Source of the DNA: Paenibacillus sp. J31TS4
GTDB lineage: Bacteria > Bacillota > Bacilli > Paenibacillales > NBRC-103111
Assembly: GCF_018403265.1 (NCBI RefSeq)
Contig: NZ_BOSI01000003.1
Span: forward strand, 310,001 to 374,000
Direction of reading: 5' to 3'
Length of the DNA: 64,000 nt
In this document: positions 41,812 to 49,794 of the stretch, piece by piece
Position numbering within the stretch: the first letter of the stretch is position 1
How the letters are laid out: every line of letters begins with the position of its first letter
Notes under the pieces: model-generated
Databases searched by the model: none
Told to the model about the DNA's origin: nothing
Seen by the model: the letters and a program-made list of their open reading frames with translations, nothing else
Position numbers and translations under genes: made by a program

Positions 41812-42933
41812 TCAATTAATCCGAGAAGCTTTAAAGGTTCCTTGCAAGATCTGAGAGTAATCATAATTCGATCCGTCAAGAATGAATCCATAGTTGTATC
41901 CTGCTGTAACGTTGATGGAAGCTGTCCCGCTATGTTGGAACTGATCATAGACCACTGAATCCCAGAGCTCGTAGTAGACCCTGCCGTCAGGGCCATCGGC
42001 GAACGCTCTGGCGTGTGCACGCGCATCAAACCAGGAATGTAATCCCGAGTATTCGTAATCAAAGGTAATGGTTTCTGTTTTTGTGGCTAGCGTATTCGTA
42101 GCATAAGTCCATTCCCCTGAAAAACTTTCTCGCGTGTCATAATTGAATTGGATCGTGTTCGAATCTATCTTCGTTACGGATGGATTCCCTGGACCAGCAG
42201 CAAGCCAAGCCTGATCTCCGAACGGAGTATTGGCCCCATTATTCCTTGCTTGCTCTGAGTAGAAGCCAAAATCAAAGATAAAGGATTTCCCTTGGATCTC
42301 GTTGGAAGCTGACGGATCCAGCGTGACTTCGAAGGTCACGTTTAGCGGACCTGGCGTGAATGGAGGACGGGTACCCATCAGGACAGGTTCATTTTGTAAT
42401 GGTGCATATCCGGATACCAGCAGCGAACTTAATGGCCCATTAAAAAGTTGTACATTTGTGTCGGGGATCATTACTTTTACGTTAGCCTTTTGGATAAATT
42501 CGTCGTAGGCTGCTCCGCTAGTCAAACCGGTGGCTGTACGAGATCCGCCGGTCGGAAGGTCTTGGGTATAAGTATCTCTTACCGTTGCTTTAAGACCTTT
42601 TAGTTTTGCATCCAGCGATCCTTTATTCGTCAGAATCATCGCACGTTGAACCGTGTCTCCCGGAGCCCATCCCCCAAGGGATTCGCCGCTTGGGTTAACT
42701 TTTGACGTATCATACGGATGGTTTCCGTCTGGATCCAAGCTGTTCGGGTAGAACATAGGCCCAGGGGTATAATCTCCATGATTCCTTTTGGCATCCAGGT
42801 TGATGGTTCCTGCTGCAGCTGTACTAGTGTTCTGCGCTGAGCTTGTATAAAGAGCCATCGTAGCTCCGCCGAATGTAAACACGACCGTCATGGTTAAGGA
42901 AAGCACCATCACGCCAAGTTTTTTTCTGTTCAT
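41812..42933 (-). CDS. CalY/TasA-like secreted protein with unique C-terminal domain (paralogue B)
   Basis: 373 residues from the ATG at 42933, six bases after AGGAGA. Signal region MNRKKLGVMVLSLTMTVVFT...GGATMALYTSSAQN has the camelysin/TasA form processed by SipW (cleavage expected near MA-LYTSS). Residues 20-235 are almost identical to the 43029 gene (INLDAKRNHGDYTPGPMFYP, SGESLGGWAPGDTVQRAMILTN, GTRPPFTPGPLNVTFEV, SFIFDFGFYSEQARNNG). After ARNNG the sequence is unrelated: a 140-residue beta-rich domain with DTRESFSGEWTYATN and VYYELWDSVVYDQFQHSGTA. Probable minor surface-fibre component; AT-rich. Confidence 0.8.
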   Translation of the reverse strand: MNRKKLGVMVLSLTMTVVFTFGGATMALYTSSAQNTSTAAAGTINLDAKRNHGDYTPGPMFYPNSLDPDGNHPYDTSKVNPSGESLGGWAPGDTVQRAMILTNKGSLDAKLKGLKATVRDTYTQDLPTGGSRTATGLTSGAAYDEFIQKANVKVMIPDTNVQLFNGPLSSLLVSGYAPLQNEPVLMGTRPPFTPGPLNVTFEVTLDPSASNEIQGKSFIFDFGFYSEQARNNGANTPFGDQAWLAAGPGNPSVTKIDSNTIQFNYDTRESFSGEWTYATNTLATKTETITFDYEYSGLHSWFDARAHARAFADGPDGRVYYELWDSVVYDQFQHSGTASINVTAGYNYGFILDGSNYDYSQILQGTFKASRIN

Positions 42934-42987
42934 TATCATTCTCCTAAGTAAAGGATTTTTAACCTATCCCTTATAGTGAACTCCTTA

Positions 42988-43021
42988 ATAAACCTGCCAC
43001 AGAATAGTGCTGTGGCAGGTT
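42988..43021 (-). terminator. Internal terminator between the two CalY-like paralogues
   Basis: AACCTGCCACAG/CTGTGGCAGGTT (42991-43002, 43010-43021), seven-base loop, then TTTATT on the minus strand. Confidence 0.75.
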
Positions 43022-43028
43022 TGTCACA

Positions 43029-44324
43029 TTAGTATGCGAATTGAATAGCAGAATTTGAAGTGATGACGTTTTGGTTATACGAGTATTGCTGGAAGGTGTT
43101 AGCGTCTTTTCTGACTCCAACCGTTGCGCTGCTTCCATTATTCGCTCCAGCAGGGCCTCCGAAAGTCATATCATTATACAGCATCTCAATCTTGCCGCTT
43201 TTGTAAAGCTTTGTTTGGAATATAACGGTTGAAGGCGAGCTAGGATAGTGCTCGTAGCCGCTCCACTGGATCGCTAAATAAGGATCAGCGGCATTGGCAT
43301 TAACCGTGTACCCTTTGTAATAGATACTGCCTCTAATTAAGTCATCCCAAAATACCGCGATGCTGTTATCAGGTGCTTGCGCCATCGGAGTATTCCCAAA
43401 CGCGCTATTGGGACCGTTAAAGGTAATCAGCCCATTGGTGCTTACATATAACTTGTCAAAGGATTGGCCGTAGAAATTAATAGCGAAGGGTGAGTTAATT
43501 TCGAATGCGGTGTCATCCTGGTTACTATTTGGAATATAAGTTCCACCGTCCTGGCTTATATCTGTGAACGAGAATGGTATTTGAGTAGCAGGGCGATAGA
43601 CGCTGTTATTATTGGCAGGACCATTATTCCTTGCTTGCTCCGAATAGAAGCTAAAATCAAAGATAAACGATTTCCCTTGGATTTCATTGGAAGCAGACTG
43701 ATCCAGCTTTACTTCGAAGGTCACGTTTAGCGGACCTGGTGCAAATGGAGGGCGGGTACCTGTAAGGACAGGTTCATTTTGTAATGGCGCATATCCGGAT
43801 ACCAGCAGTGAACTTAACGACCCATTATAAAGTAGAGTATTTGTGTCAGGGACCATTACTTTTACGTTAGCCTTCTGAATAAATTCGTCGTAGGCTGCTC
43901 CGCTAGTCAATCCGGTTACGGTTCTAGAACTAGCCGGATTCGTCGGAAGGTTTTGTGTGTAGCTATCTCTTACCGTTGCTTTAACACCTTTTAGTTTTGC
44001 ATCCAATGATCCGTTATTCGTCAGAATCATCGTCCGTTGAACCGTGTCACCCGGAGCCCACCCACCAAGGGATTCGCCGCTAGGGTTCGTTTTTGATGTA
44101 TCATATGGATGGTTTCCGACTGGATCCAAGCTGTCCGGGTAGAACATAGGGCCAGGGGTATAATCTCCATGATCCCTTTTGGCATCAAGGTTGATGGTTC
44201 CCGCTGTAGCTGTATTGCTGTTCTGCGCGGAACCGGTAAATAGGGCCATCGTAGCTCCGCCGAATGTAAACACGACCGTCATGGATAAGGAAAGAACCAT
44301 CATACCAAGTTTTTTTCTGTTCAT
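43029..44324 (-). CDS. CalY/TasA-like secreted protein with beta-sandwich C-terminal domain (paralogue A)
   Basis: 431 residues, SD TAGGAGA. N-terminal signal and 20-235 region are shared with paralogue B, including INLDAKRDHGDYTPGPMFYP and FSFYSEQARNNG. The C-terminal 190 residues (FSFTDISQDGGTY...FYGQSFDKLYVSTNGLITFNG...NSIAVFWDDLIRGSIYYKG...AIQWSGYEHYPSSPSTVIFQTKLYKSGKIEMLYNDM) follow a beta-sandwich layout seen in many secreted bacterial proteins (nidogen-like order: vStNG-itF, iA-FWDDL, iqW, FQ--L). Likely an adhesive or tip domain on a TasA-like stem. AT-rich relative to the genome. Confidence 0.8.
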   Translation of the reverse strand: MNRKKLGMMVLSLSMTVVFTFGGATMALFTGSAQNSNTATAGTINLDAKRDHGDYTPGPMFYPDSLDPVGNHPYDTSKTNPSGESLGGWAPGDTVQRTMILTNNGSLDAKLKGVKATVRDSYTQNLPTNPASSRTVTGLTSGAAYDEFIQKANVKVMVPDTNTLLYNGSLSSLLVSGYAPLQNEPVLTGTRPPFAPGPLNVTFEVKLDQSASNEIQGKSFIFDFSFYSEQARNNGPANNNSVYRPATQIPFSFTDISQDGGTYIPNSNQDDTAFEINSPFAINFYGQSFDKLYVSTNGLITFNGPNSAFGNTPMAQAPDNSIAVFWDDLIRGSIYYKGYTVNANAADPYLAIQWSGYEHYPSSPSTVIFQTKLYKSGKIEMLYNDMTFGGPAGANNGSSATVGVRKDANTFQQYSYNQNVITSNSAIQFAY

Positions 44325-44350
44325 TCACATTCTCCTAAGGAAAGGATTTT

Positions 44351-44385
44351 AAAAAATGAGGGTGGACTACCGCCACCCTCATTAT
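44351..44385 (-). terminator. Internal terminator between tasA-like gene and paralogue A
   Basis: AATGAGGGTGG/CCACCCTCATT (44355-44365, 44373-44383) with a T-run on the minus strand. Only 27 bases separate it from the next start codon, too few for a full promoter, so paralogue A depends on read-through. Confidence 0.8.
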
Positions 44386-44422
44386 TTTTAAGATTTATGT
44401 AGTCCTTATGCCCGGTTCATTT

Positions 44423-44938
44423 TTATTGCCAAGTTGTTGGTCCGTTTCCTGTAGTATTGTTGCGAGCTTGAACAGCATTGACAATTACCTTGAAGGAGCC
44501 AGTTGCATTTTGGTATGTGTTGTCAGCTGCCAGAGGGAACAGGTACGTTACATCAAATGTAGTAGTTTCACCCGGTGCTAATTTTACGACTTTCGGATCC
44601 AAGGTCAGACTTACAGGAGTAGCACCTGCGAACAGAGCACCGGTTTTCGAGGCAATTGTAGCGGCGCTGTCAATGCGAACCCATTCTTCAAGGGTTCCTT
44701 CGTTCTTAACAGTCATCGTCAAAACTTTGGTATCGCCAGGAGCCAGGTTGTTAAAATTAACGTCTTGGGAAACCAAGGAGCCAACCGTCTTATCCGTGAT
44801 GATTACGGTACCCGATGTGAATGTATTGCCTTCGTTAGTTGCAGAAGAAGTGAAGAGTGCGAAGGACCCACCTGCGAGAAGAGTTGCGCCAAGAGCAGTA
44901 GTAGCCATTGCAAGACCAAGTCTTTTCTTAATACCCAT
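44423..44938 (-). CDS. TasA/CalY (camelysin) family matrix-fibre protein
   Basis: 171 residues, SD CAGGAGGA. MGIKKRLGLAMATTALGATL then LAGGSFALFTSSATNEGNTFTSGTVIITDKTVG is the classical TasA/CalY N-terminus, with SipW cleavage expected after SFA. The body is a jelly-roll-type beta protein with NLAPGDTKVLTMTVKNEGTLEEWVRI and KLAPGETTTFDVTYLFP. TasA forms amyloid-like biofilm fibres; CalY is similar in size to this protein. It directly follows sipW, as in the tapA-sipW-tasA operon. A terminator after it should make it the most abundant product of the locus. Confidence 0.88.
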   Translation of the reverse strand: MGIKKRLGLAMATTALGATLLAGGSFALFTSSATNEGNTFTSGTVIITDKTVGSLVSQDVNFNNLAPGDTKVLTMTVKNEGTLEEWVRIDSAATIASKTGALFAGATPVSLTLDPKVVKLAPGETTTFDVTYLFPLAADNTYQNATGSFKVIVNAVQARNNTTGNGPTTWQ

Positions 44939-45033
44939 TTTTGTATTCCTCCTGAAAAATTATATTTTGAATACCACCTATCAAGCGGGAAGTTACTCAC
45001 TTTAAGGGGTAATTCAATACGGTGATAAGGGAA

Positions 45034-45609
45034 TTACGATTGTACTTCTTCTGCTACAGGCTGGTTGACCGGACGATTTTCCATCTTGGATATATATCTC
45101 CAGATGCTAATCATCTGCCATAGAATCAATAGGGCACCGGGAATGATCATGAAGGTAACAATACCCGCCTTGGATTTAATAAAGGTAAGGATATGCCCAA
45201 GGAACGGAATCGTAACACCGGCGTATTTGCCTATTACGTTTGCTATAGGTACAGGCGATGGATCTTGTGTGTCATTCGCATCACCTTTGGTCATGTAACT
45301 AACCGTCTCCCCTTGCTTTTGAACTTCTGTTATCCTGTGCGTAATGATGATGTTGGGATCGTCGGATTTAAACGTAATCACATCTCCAACTGCCAAAGGA
45401 ACGGCAGGTTCAACGGCTTTTATAAATATGACCGAACCGGTGTGGATGGATGGCTCCATCGACCCAGATAGAACGTTCATCATCTCGTAGCCAAACATCT
45501 TTGGTGCACCACCCGATAGTTTGGAAGATATCGAAAGGGCAAGTGTGGTCAAAAATAGTATCGTTAATAGCACACTTGTCACTCGATTGATCCATTTCAT
45601 TACAGCCAT
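45034..45609 (-). CDS. sipW: ER-type signal peptidase I, SipW
   Basis: 191 residues from the ATG at 45609 (AGGTGA six bases upstream); a GTG nine bases earlier is possible. Two membrane segments (about 8-28 and 150-172). Ser50 in NVLSGSMEPSI is the nucleophile; His91 in IIITHRI replaces the Lys of ordinary SipS/T enzymes, the mark of the ER-type SipW class; Asp110 in KGDAND completes the site. SipW cleaves TasA and TapA. It follows the repeat protein by 17 bases and precedes the tasA-like gene, so those proteins are its likely substrates. Confidence 0.95.
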   Translation of the reverse strand: MAVMKWINRVTSVLLTILFLTTLALSISSKLSGGAPKMFGYEMMNVLSGSMEPSIHTGSVIFIKAVEPAVPLAVGDVITFKSDDPNIIITHRITEVQKQGETVSYMTKGDANDTQDPSPVPIANVIGKYAGVTIPFLGHILTFIKSKAGIVTFMIIPGALLILWQMISIWRYISKMENRPVNQPVAEEVQS

Positions 45610-45626
45610 TTTCGTCACCTGTTTCT

Positions 45627-46211
45627 TTAATTTGGTTTGCCGTAAACGCTAGTGGTTACTGTGCTGTTAGGCGGAGCAATGATTTCATTCAGGACACCAT
45701 ACACGCTTGTGGTTACACTGCTGGTACCAGAGTCATTGGGTAAGTCAGATGCGTTGTAGACACCAGCGGTTACCGTATTATCGTTCGTTACTTCACTGCA
45801 GACGTTAGGAGCACGGTAGACGTTGGCGGATCCTGTATTTTCTTGATTGCTATACACACTAGCAGTGACTGAATTGTTCTCTGAACTTCCATACTCGTTC
45901 GAGAAAACGGAGCTCTCTGGAGGATCTGCTGCAACGCTCCCGTAGACACTATCCGTTACTGAATAGTTAGAATCAGCGCTGCCGTAGACGCTATCGGTCA
46001 CTGAGTAGGGAGAATAAACGTTATTCGTTACCGACCTCCCGCAAAACGATGCAGCTGCTCTCATAGGGACAGAACTGAAAGTGCTTGCCTCGAATAACGA
46101 GTAGGTAGGCACAGTATGAATCCCAGCTGCCATTACGATGGTCAGATAACCGGATATTAGAACGAATGGTCGCCTTTTTGCCTTATGTTTTGAAGAACGC
46201 TTAGAACGCAT
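45627..46211 (-). CDS. VTxxVY-repeat secreted protein in the tapA position
   Basis: 194 residues from the ATG at 46211 (GGAGTGA eight bases upstream). A basic start (MRSKRSSKHKAKRR) and one hydrophobic segment (residues 15-40, LISGYLTIVMAAGI) form a signal peptide or anchor. From residue 60 on, a Ser/Asn/Thr-rich region carries seven VTxxVY motifs at about 61, 71, 85, 115, 148, 166 and 185 (SVTDSVYG twice, SVTASVYS, SVTTSVYG, TVTTSVYG and others), plus a worn copy SANVYRA. Two Cys (57, 138). First gene of the sipW/tasA-like operon, the place of tapA, but without sequence likeness to TapA that I can see. Function unknown. Confidence 0.75.
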   Translation of the reverse strand: MRSKRSSKHKAKRRPFVLISGYLTIVMAAGIHTVPTYSLFEASTFSSVPMRAAASFCGRSVTNNVYSPYSVTDSVYGSADSNYSVTDSVYGSVAADPPESSVFSNEYGSSENNSVTASVYSNQENTGSANVYRAPNVCSEVTNDNTVTAGVYNASDLPNDSGTSSVTTSVYGVLNEIIAPPNSTVTTSVYGKPN

Positions 46212-46226
46212 GGGCAAGTTCACTCC

Positions 46227-46292
46227 GTTCTTTGGTGGTATTCTTCAATCATTTCCCAGGAACAGGATATTTCCGCAGCGTCCGAAAAGAAC
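46227..46292 (-). promoter_or_regulatory. Two SinR-box-like sites before the matrix operon
   Basis: GTTCTTT at 46227-46233 (plus strand) and AAAGAAC at 46286-46292 (the same box reversed) both match the published SinR consensus GTTCTYT. They lie 16 and 75 bases upstream of the repeat-protein start, where repressor binding could block the operon. Confidence 0.5.
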
Positions 46293-46452
46293 GAATACTT
46301 GAGTGCGGAGGGATGTTCGAAGTAATAGAAAGACAATCTCGGAAATACCGGAGGGGAGAAAACGCTTCTCATGCTTTAGCGCTCCCAACTTTGCTGAGCG
46401 CTTTTGCCGCACGGCCACACCTCTCTATCCGTTCGCTCAAACTTTCGTTGTC

Positions 46453-46637
46453 GTTCGTTATTGCGAATCACAACTCTGAGTATAGGCAACAGGCCTTTCA
46501 AAGGGAATTCCCAAATTGCTCCATTTTTCCGATATAACGAACGTTTTTCCGGCGTTTCCCCCTGTTTTCGTTCGTTATCATAGATTATTGTTCGTTTTAA
46601 AGAATATGGCTTTGTAGGTATAATCGTTATAACGAAC
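46453..46637. promoter_or_regulatory. Cluster of five GTTCGTTAT half-sites between SinR-like gene and matrix operon
   Basis: GTTCGTTAT occurs at 46453-46461 (+), 46534-46542 (-), 46570-46578 (+), 46590-46598 (+, one mismatch) and 46629-46637 (-). The last forms a CGTTATAACGAAC near-palindrome 20 bases before the SinR-like start codon. Such density of a 9-mer in 185 bases is not expected by chance; the adjacent HTH regulator is the natural candidate to bind it. Confidence 0.6.
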
Positions 46638-46656
46638 ACATAGGGGTGGGGGTCGG

Positions 46657-47019
46657 ATGACGCTGGGGAGAAGGATCCAAGAAATCCGCAGAAGCCGGGG
46701 ACTGACGCTCACCGAGCTGGCCGAGCAGGCGGCCGTTGCCAAATCGTACTTGAGCACCATTGAAAGAGACCTGCAGAAAAATCCTTCCCTTCAGGTTATG
46801 GAACGGCTCTCAAGCGTCCTTCATATCGATCTGCTGGGCCTCGTCGATTCGGCTGGATCGGCTCCCGCGCCTGGCTCGGCCGGTGAGAGACCGGCAGAAA
46901 ACGGCCTAGATCCGGAATGGCTGGAGCTGGTCCGGCAGGCGCGGCTCCAGGGGGTTACGAAGGAGGAGTTCCGGCTGTTTCTGGGAAACGCCGGCAGCGC
47001 ATCTGCCAAAGGCTTTTAA
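46657..47019 (+). CDS. sinR: SinR-like transcriptional regulator
   Basis: 120 residues, ATG preceded by GGGGTGGGGG. Residues 1-62 form an Xre helix-turn-helix (GRRIQEIRRSRGLTLTELAEQAAVAKSYLSTIERDLQKNPSLQVMERLS) close to SinR (AEKAGVAKSYLSSIERNLQTNPSIQ). After a 20-residue linker, LDPEWLELVRQARLQGVTKEEFRLFLGNA matches the SinR/SinI dimerisation hook (LDSEWEKLVRDAMTSGVSKKQFREFL). SinR represses matrix genes. It is divergent from the sipW/tasA-type operon, with repeated operator-like sites between; no SinI gene is seen next to it. Confidence 0.88.
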   Translation: MTLGRRIQEIRRSRGLTLTELAEQAAVAKSYLSTIERDLQKNPSLQVMERLSSVLHIDLLGLVDSAGSAPAPGSAGERPAENGLDPEWLELVRQARLQGVTKEEFRLFLGNAGSASAKGF

Positions 47020-47174
47020 GAAGAACCGGCGCTATACTTTTTTCCTTCCACACCCGCACATTCTGAGGAGCGTGAACGGACTGAGCAGAGGAAGCTTGAA
47101 GGCCCCGCAGCCCATTCGCCGCAAGCTAATCCGCTTCGCTCGAACGAGTGCCTGCCGCTCCTGGCTTCCTCGCA

Positions 47175-47227
47175 AAAAAAGAAGAACCTTGTTGTCCGCC
47201 GAGGACTCAAGGTTCTTCTTCTTTTTG
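47175..47227. terminator. Bidirectional terminator between sinR-like gene and AraC regulator
   Basis: AAAGAAGAACCTTG / CAAGGTTCTTCTTT long stem, A-run on the left and T-run on the right. Confidence 0.88.
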
Positions 47228-47266
47228 GGGTCAGGAAAGCTCGGGCCTGCCCGATGTTCTTTCTTC

Positions 47267-49633
47267 CTATACGGGATCGGGCCGTAGCGGAGGCCGGGAC
47301 TCGGCCTTCGCTTCGCTTGGAGACGGACCGCCCCCCTGCACGATGCTTCGATATTGCATGGGAGTGACGCCTTCCGCCTTCTTGAATTTCCGGATGAAAT
47401 TGGTGGCATCAATGTACCCGACCTGCTGCAGCATCTCGCCAAGCGTTAGATCCGTCTCGACGAGCAGCTTCTTGGCTTTCTCCATCCGCAAGGAATCGAT
47501 ATGCTGCATAAGGGATTGGCCTGTTTGATTCTTGAAATACCGCGTCAGGTAGGATGGAGAGAAGCCGAACTCATCCGCAATTTGTTCCAGATGAATGCTC
47601 GGATTTTGGTAATGGCCGTTCACATAGTCCTGAAGCTGCTCCAGCAGGGCCGTATTCTTGCTTTCCTTATTCTGCTCTACCGAGTGGCAGACCTGCCTGC
47701 AGAACGCAAGCATCCTGGCTGCCCATTCCTCCACCGTCTCCACATCCGATACGAAAAGCTTTTCCACAACCTCATCGGCATCAGGCAGCGTGATCTCCAT
47801 CTCTACGAGCGTCTTCATGACGGTGTTGACTATATCGAAGCAGATGAACTCAATCTGTTCCAGCAAGATCGGCTGAGCAATCACACTCGCCATCATGTCC
47901 TCCAGGATTTGCTGCATGGCGGCCTTATTTCCTTGGCGGATCGCCTTGACGAGATCTCTCTCTTTCTCAAGCGGATACCACAGCTTGCTGTCAATCGCCG
48001 GCCGGATCCGGCTGTAGAGAATCGCGCGGTCCCCTCCCTGGATCAGTCTGTAGCGGGACGCCTGGATGGCTTGTGCATAGGAATCCGGCACCGCGTCCGG
48101 GCTGCCAACCGCCTGCCCGATTCCGATGGTCAAGGTCATCTTGTAATGCTGCTGGAACAACGCGTTGGCGCTGTTCGCCAGTTCCTCGGCCCTGTCTTCA
48201 TTCCCTGCCGCAGCCCGGAGGACAAGCACCATTCCCTTGCCTTCCCTGTACTCTGCCGCATAGCCGGCTCCGGCCGTACCCGCGAGCTGTTCGGCCGCCT
48301 TCATGAAGCTGTACCAAATCAGATCCTGTATCGTCTTGGTGTTCTCCCGAAAGAAGCGGTCGTACTCATCCACCAGGAAGAGAAAGACCCGGTACTGTGA
48401 GCGGCCGCTGTCCATGTCCAGCACTTCGTTAGCCTGGCACCAGTCTTCCTCTGTTCTCAGCTTCCCTCCCAGCCAGGCCTGCAAGTACGTCTCCCTCAGC
48501 AGGCTTGCCTGGGTTTTTAGCTTATGCAGCAGCGCCTCGTTCTCTCGGTCGGCCTCATGGATCGCTTCCGAGATAAGGGTCAGCTCGTCGACACGTTTGG
48601 ATGCCCCCTGCTGCTTCCTCAGCGAACCCGCCAATCTCCAGATCGGCTCGTAGTTCCTGACCGCAAAGGCACACGCCATCCCGATTCCAAGCAGAAGAAC
48701 GGCGGCCAGCGTATAATGAAACAGCCTGCGGGTTTCGTTCACCTTCTTCCAAACCTGTTCTGCCGGCATAGCCGCCAAATAAGTCCAGCCGCTGGTGTCC
48801 GATTCGAGGCGCATCAGGGAATACTGCTCTTGACGAACAGCCAGGGATTCCTTGCTAGCTTTCCCGGGAGACCCACCCGTAACCGCTTCCAAGATAGGGG
48901 CCGCATCTTCCTTAGGTACGCTTTGCATCACCTGAGTCATCACGGCTTCCTGTTCATCCAGGACAAAGACGAACCCGCTGTACTCCTGCAGGACAGGACG
49001 GATCATCTTGCTGAGGGCATTCTCGTTGATCAGAAATAGCGCCGTTCCCTCTGAAAGCGGATAGAAGTAGACCATGTAGGGGGAGGACTTCTGGCCGTCC
49101 GGCCCGCCCCTTTTGAGCGGCTTGATCTTGGCGGATTCCAGCGACGATGCCATCGACAGAAATTGCTCCTTGCCCCAGTCCCGGAAAGGAAACACCTTCT
49201 CAAAATAATTATCGATTTGGTAGGTCCCGCTGGCTGCATAGAGGAGCGAAGGATCTTTGGCGTGATAATGGATGACGATATCCTCAACAAATTCGTTGGC
49301 TGACCTGTACTTCTTCAATTCACTAACGGACTGGTATTTCTCATAGCCTCCTTCCGCGATCATGAACGGGGTAAGCAATGGGTCCGCTGCTATCTGCATG
49401 GCCATTCTGTTAATCTCTCTCAATCTTGCGTCTACCGTTTCCCTAACCTGCGACAGGGTCGATAAGGTGGCCCCTTCCACTTCCTTTTCCAGAACGGACA
49501 GAAAAGACCCGTAGATCACACTGCTCACGATAGTAAGCAGCATGATGACGAGCACTATGTAAGAAAATAAAAACCGGAAAAACCGTCTGGACCCCCACCG
49601 TTCCCGGATCAGTCCTTTTATGTAAAGCCTCAT
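47267..49633 (-). CDS. Membrane-bound AraC-family regulator with extracellular Cache-type sensor
   Basis: 788 residues from the ATG at 49633; a GTG 18 bases earlier is possible. Helix one (about 15-37) and two (about 305-325) flank an extracellular sensor with VRETVDARLREINRMAMQIA and YMVYFYPLSEGTALFLINE. A coiled linker and a middle region follow. C-terminal AraC domain: SIHLEQIADEFGFSPSYLTRYFKNQTGQSLMQHIDSLRMEKAKKLL plus MLQQVGYIDATNFIRKFKKAEGVTPMQYR. It lies downstream on the same strand as the orphan binding protein at 49795, which it probably regulates or senses with. Confidence 0.9.
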   Translation of the reverse strand: MRLYIKGLIRERWGSRRFFRFLFSYIVLVIMLLTIVSSVIYGSFLSVLEKEVEGATLSTLSQVRETVDARLREINRMAMQIAADPLLTPFMIAEGGYEKYQSVSELKKYRSANEFVEDIVIHYHAKDPSLLYAASGTYQIDNYFEKVFPFRDWGKEQFLSMASSLESAKIKPLKRGGPDGQKSSPYMVYFYPLSEGTALFLINENALSKMIRPVLQEYSGFVFVLDEQEAVMTQVMQSVPKEDAAPILEAVTGGSPGKASKESLAVRQEQYSLMRLESDTSGWTYLAAMPAEQVWKKVNETRRLFHYTLAAVLLLGIGMACAFAVRNYEPIWRLAGSLRKQQGASKRVDELTLISEAIHEADRENEALLHKLKTQASLLRETYLQAWLGGKLRTEEDWCQANEVLDMDSGRSQYRVFLFLVDEYDRFFRENTKTIQDLIWYSFMKAAEQLAGTAGAGYAAEYREGKGMVLVLRAAAGNEDRAEELANSANALFQQHYKMTLTIGIGQAVGSPDAVPDSYAQAIQASRYRLIQGGDRAILYSRIRPAIDSKLWYPLEKERDLVKAIRQGNKAAMQQILEDMMASVIAQPILLEQIEFICFDIVNTVMKTLVEMEITLPDADEVVEKLFVSDVETVEEWAARMLAFCRQVCHSVEQNKESKNTALLEQLQDYVNGHYQNPSIHLEQIADEFGFSPSYLTRYFKNQTGQSLMQHIDSLRMEKAKKLLVETDLTLGEMLQQVGYIDATNFIRKFKKAEGVTPMQYRSIVQGGGPSPSEAKAESRPPLRPDPV

Positions 49634-49794
49634 ATGGAAAGCTCGCCCCACCTTCCGTCATCCGAGCGGCAGCTAAAACTGCAGCAGGCGGAGATTGGCT
49701 CTCCACCTGCGGCACCCCAACACAGGGAATGAAATACAATTCTTCCTATTACAAACAATCGTAACATAGGTAGAATGGAGATTCCAACTCTGTC

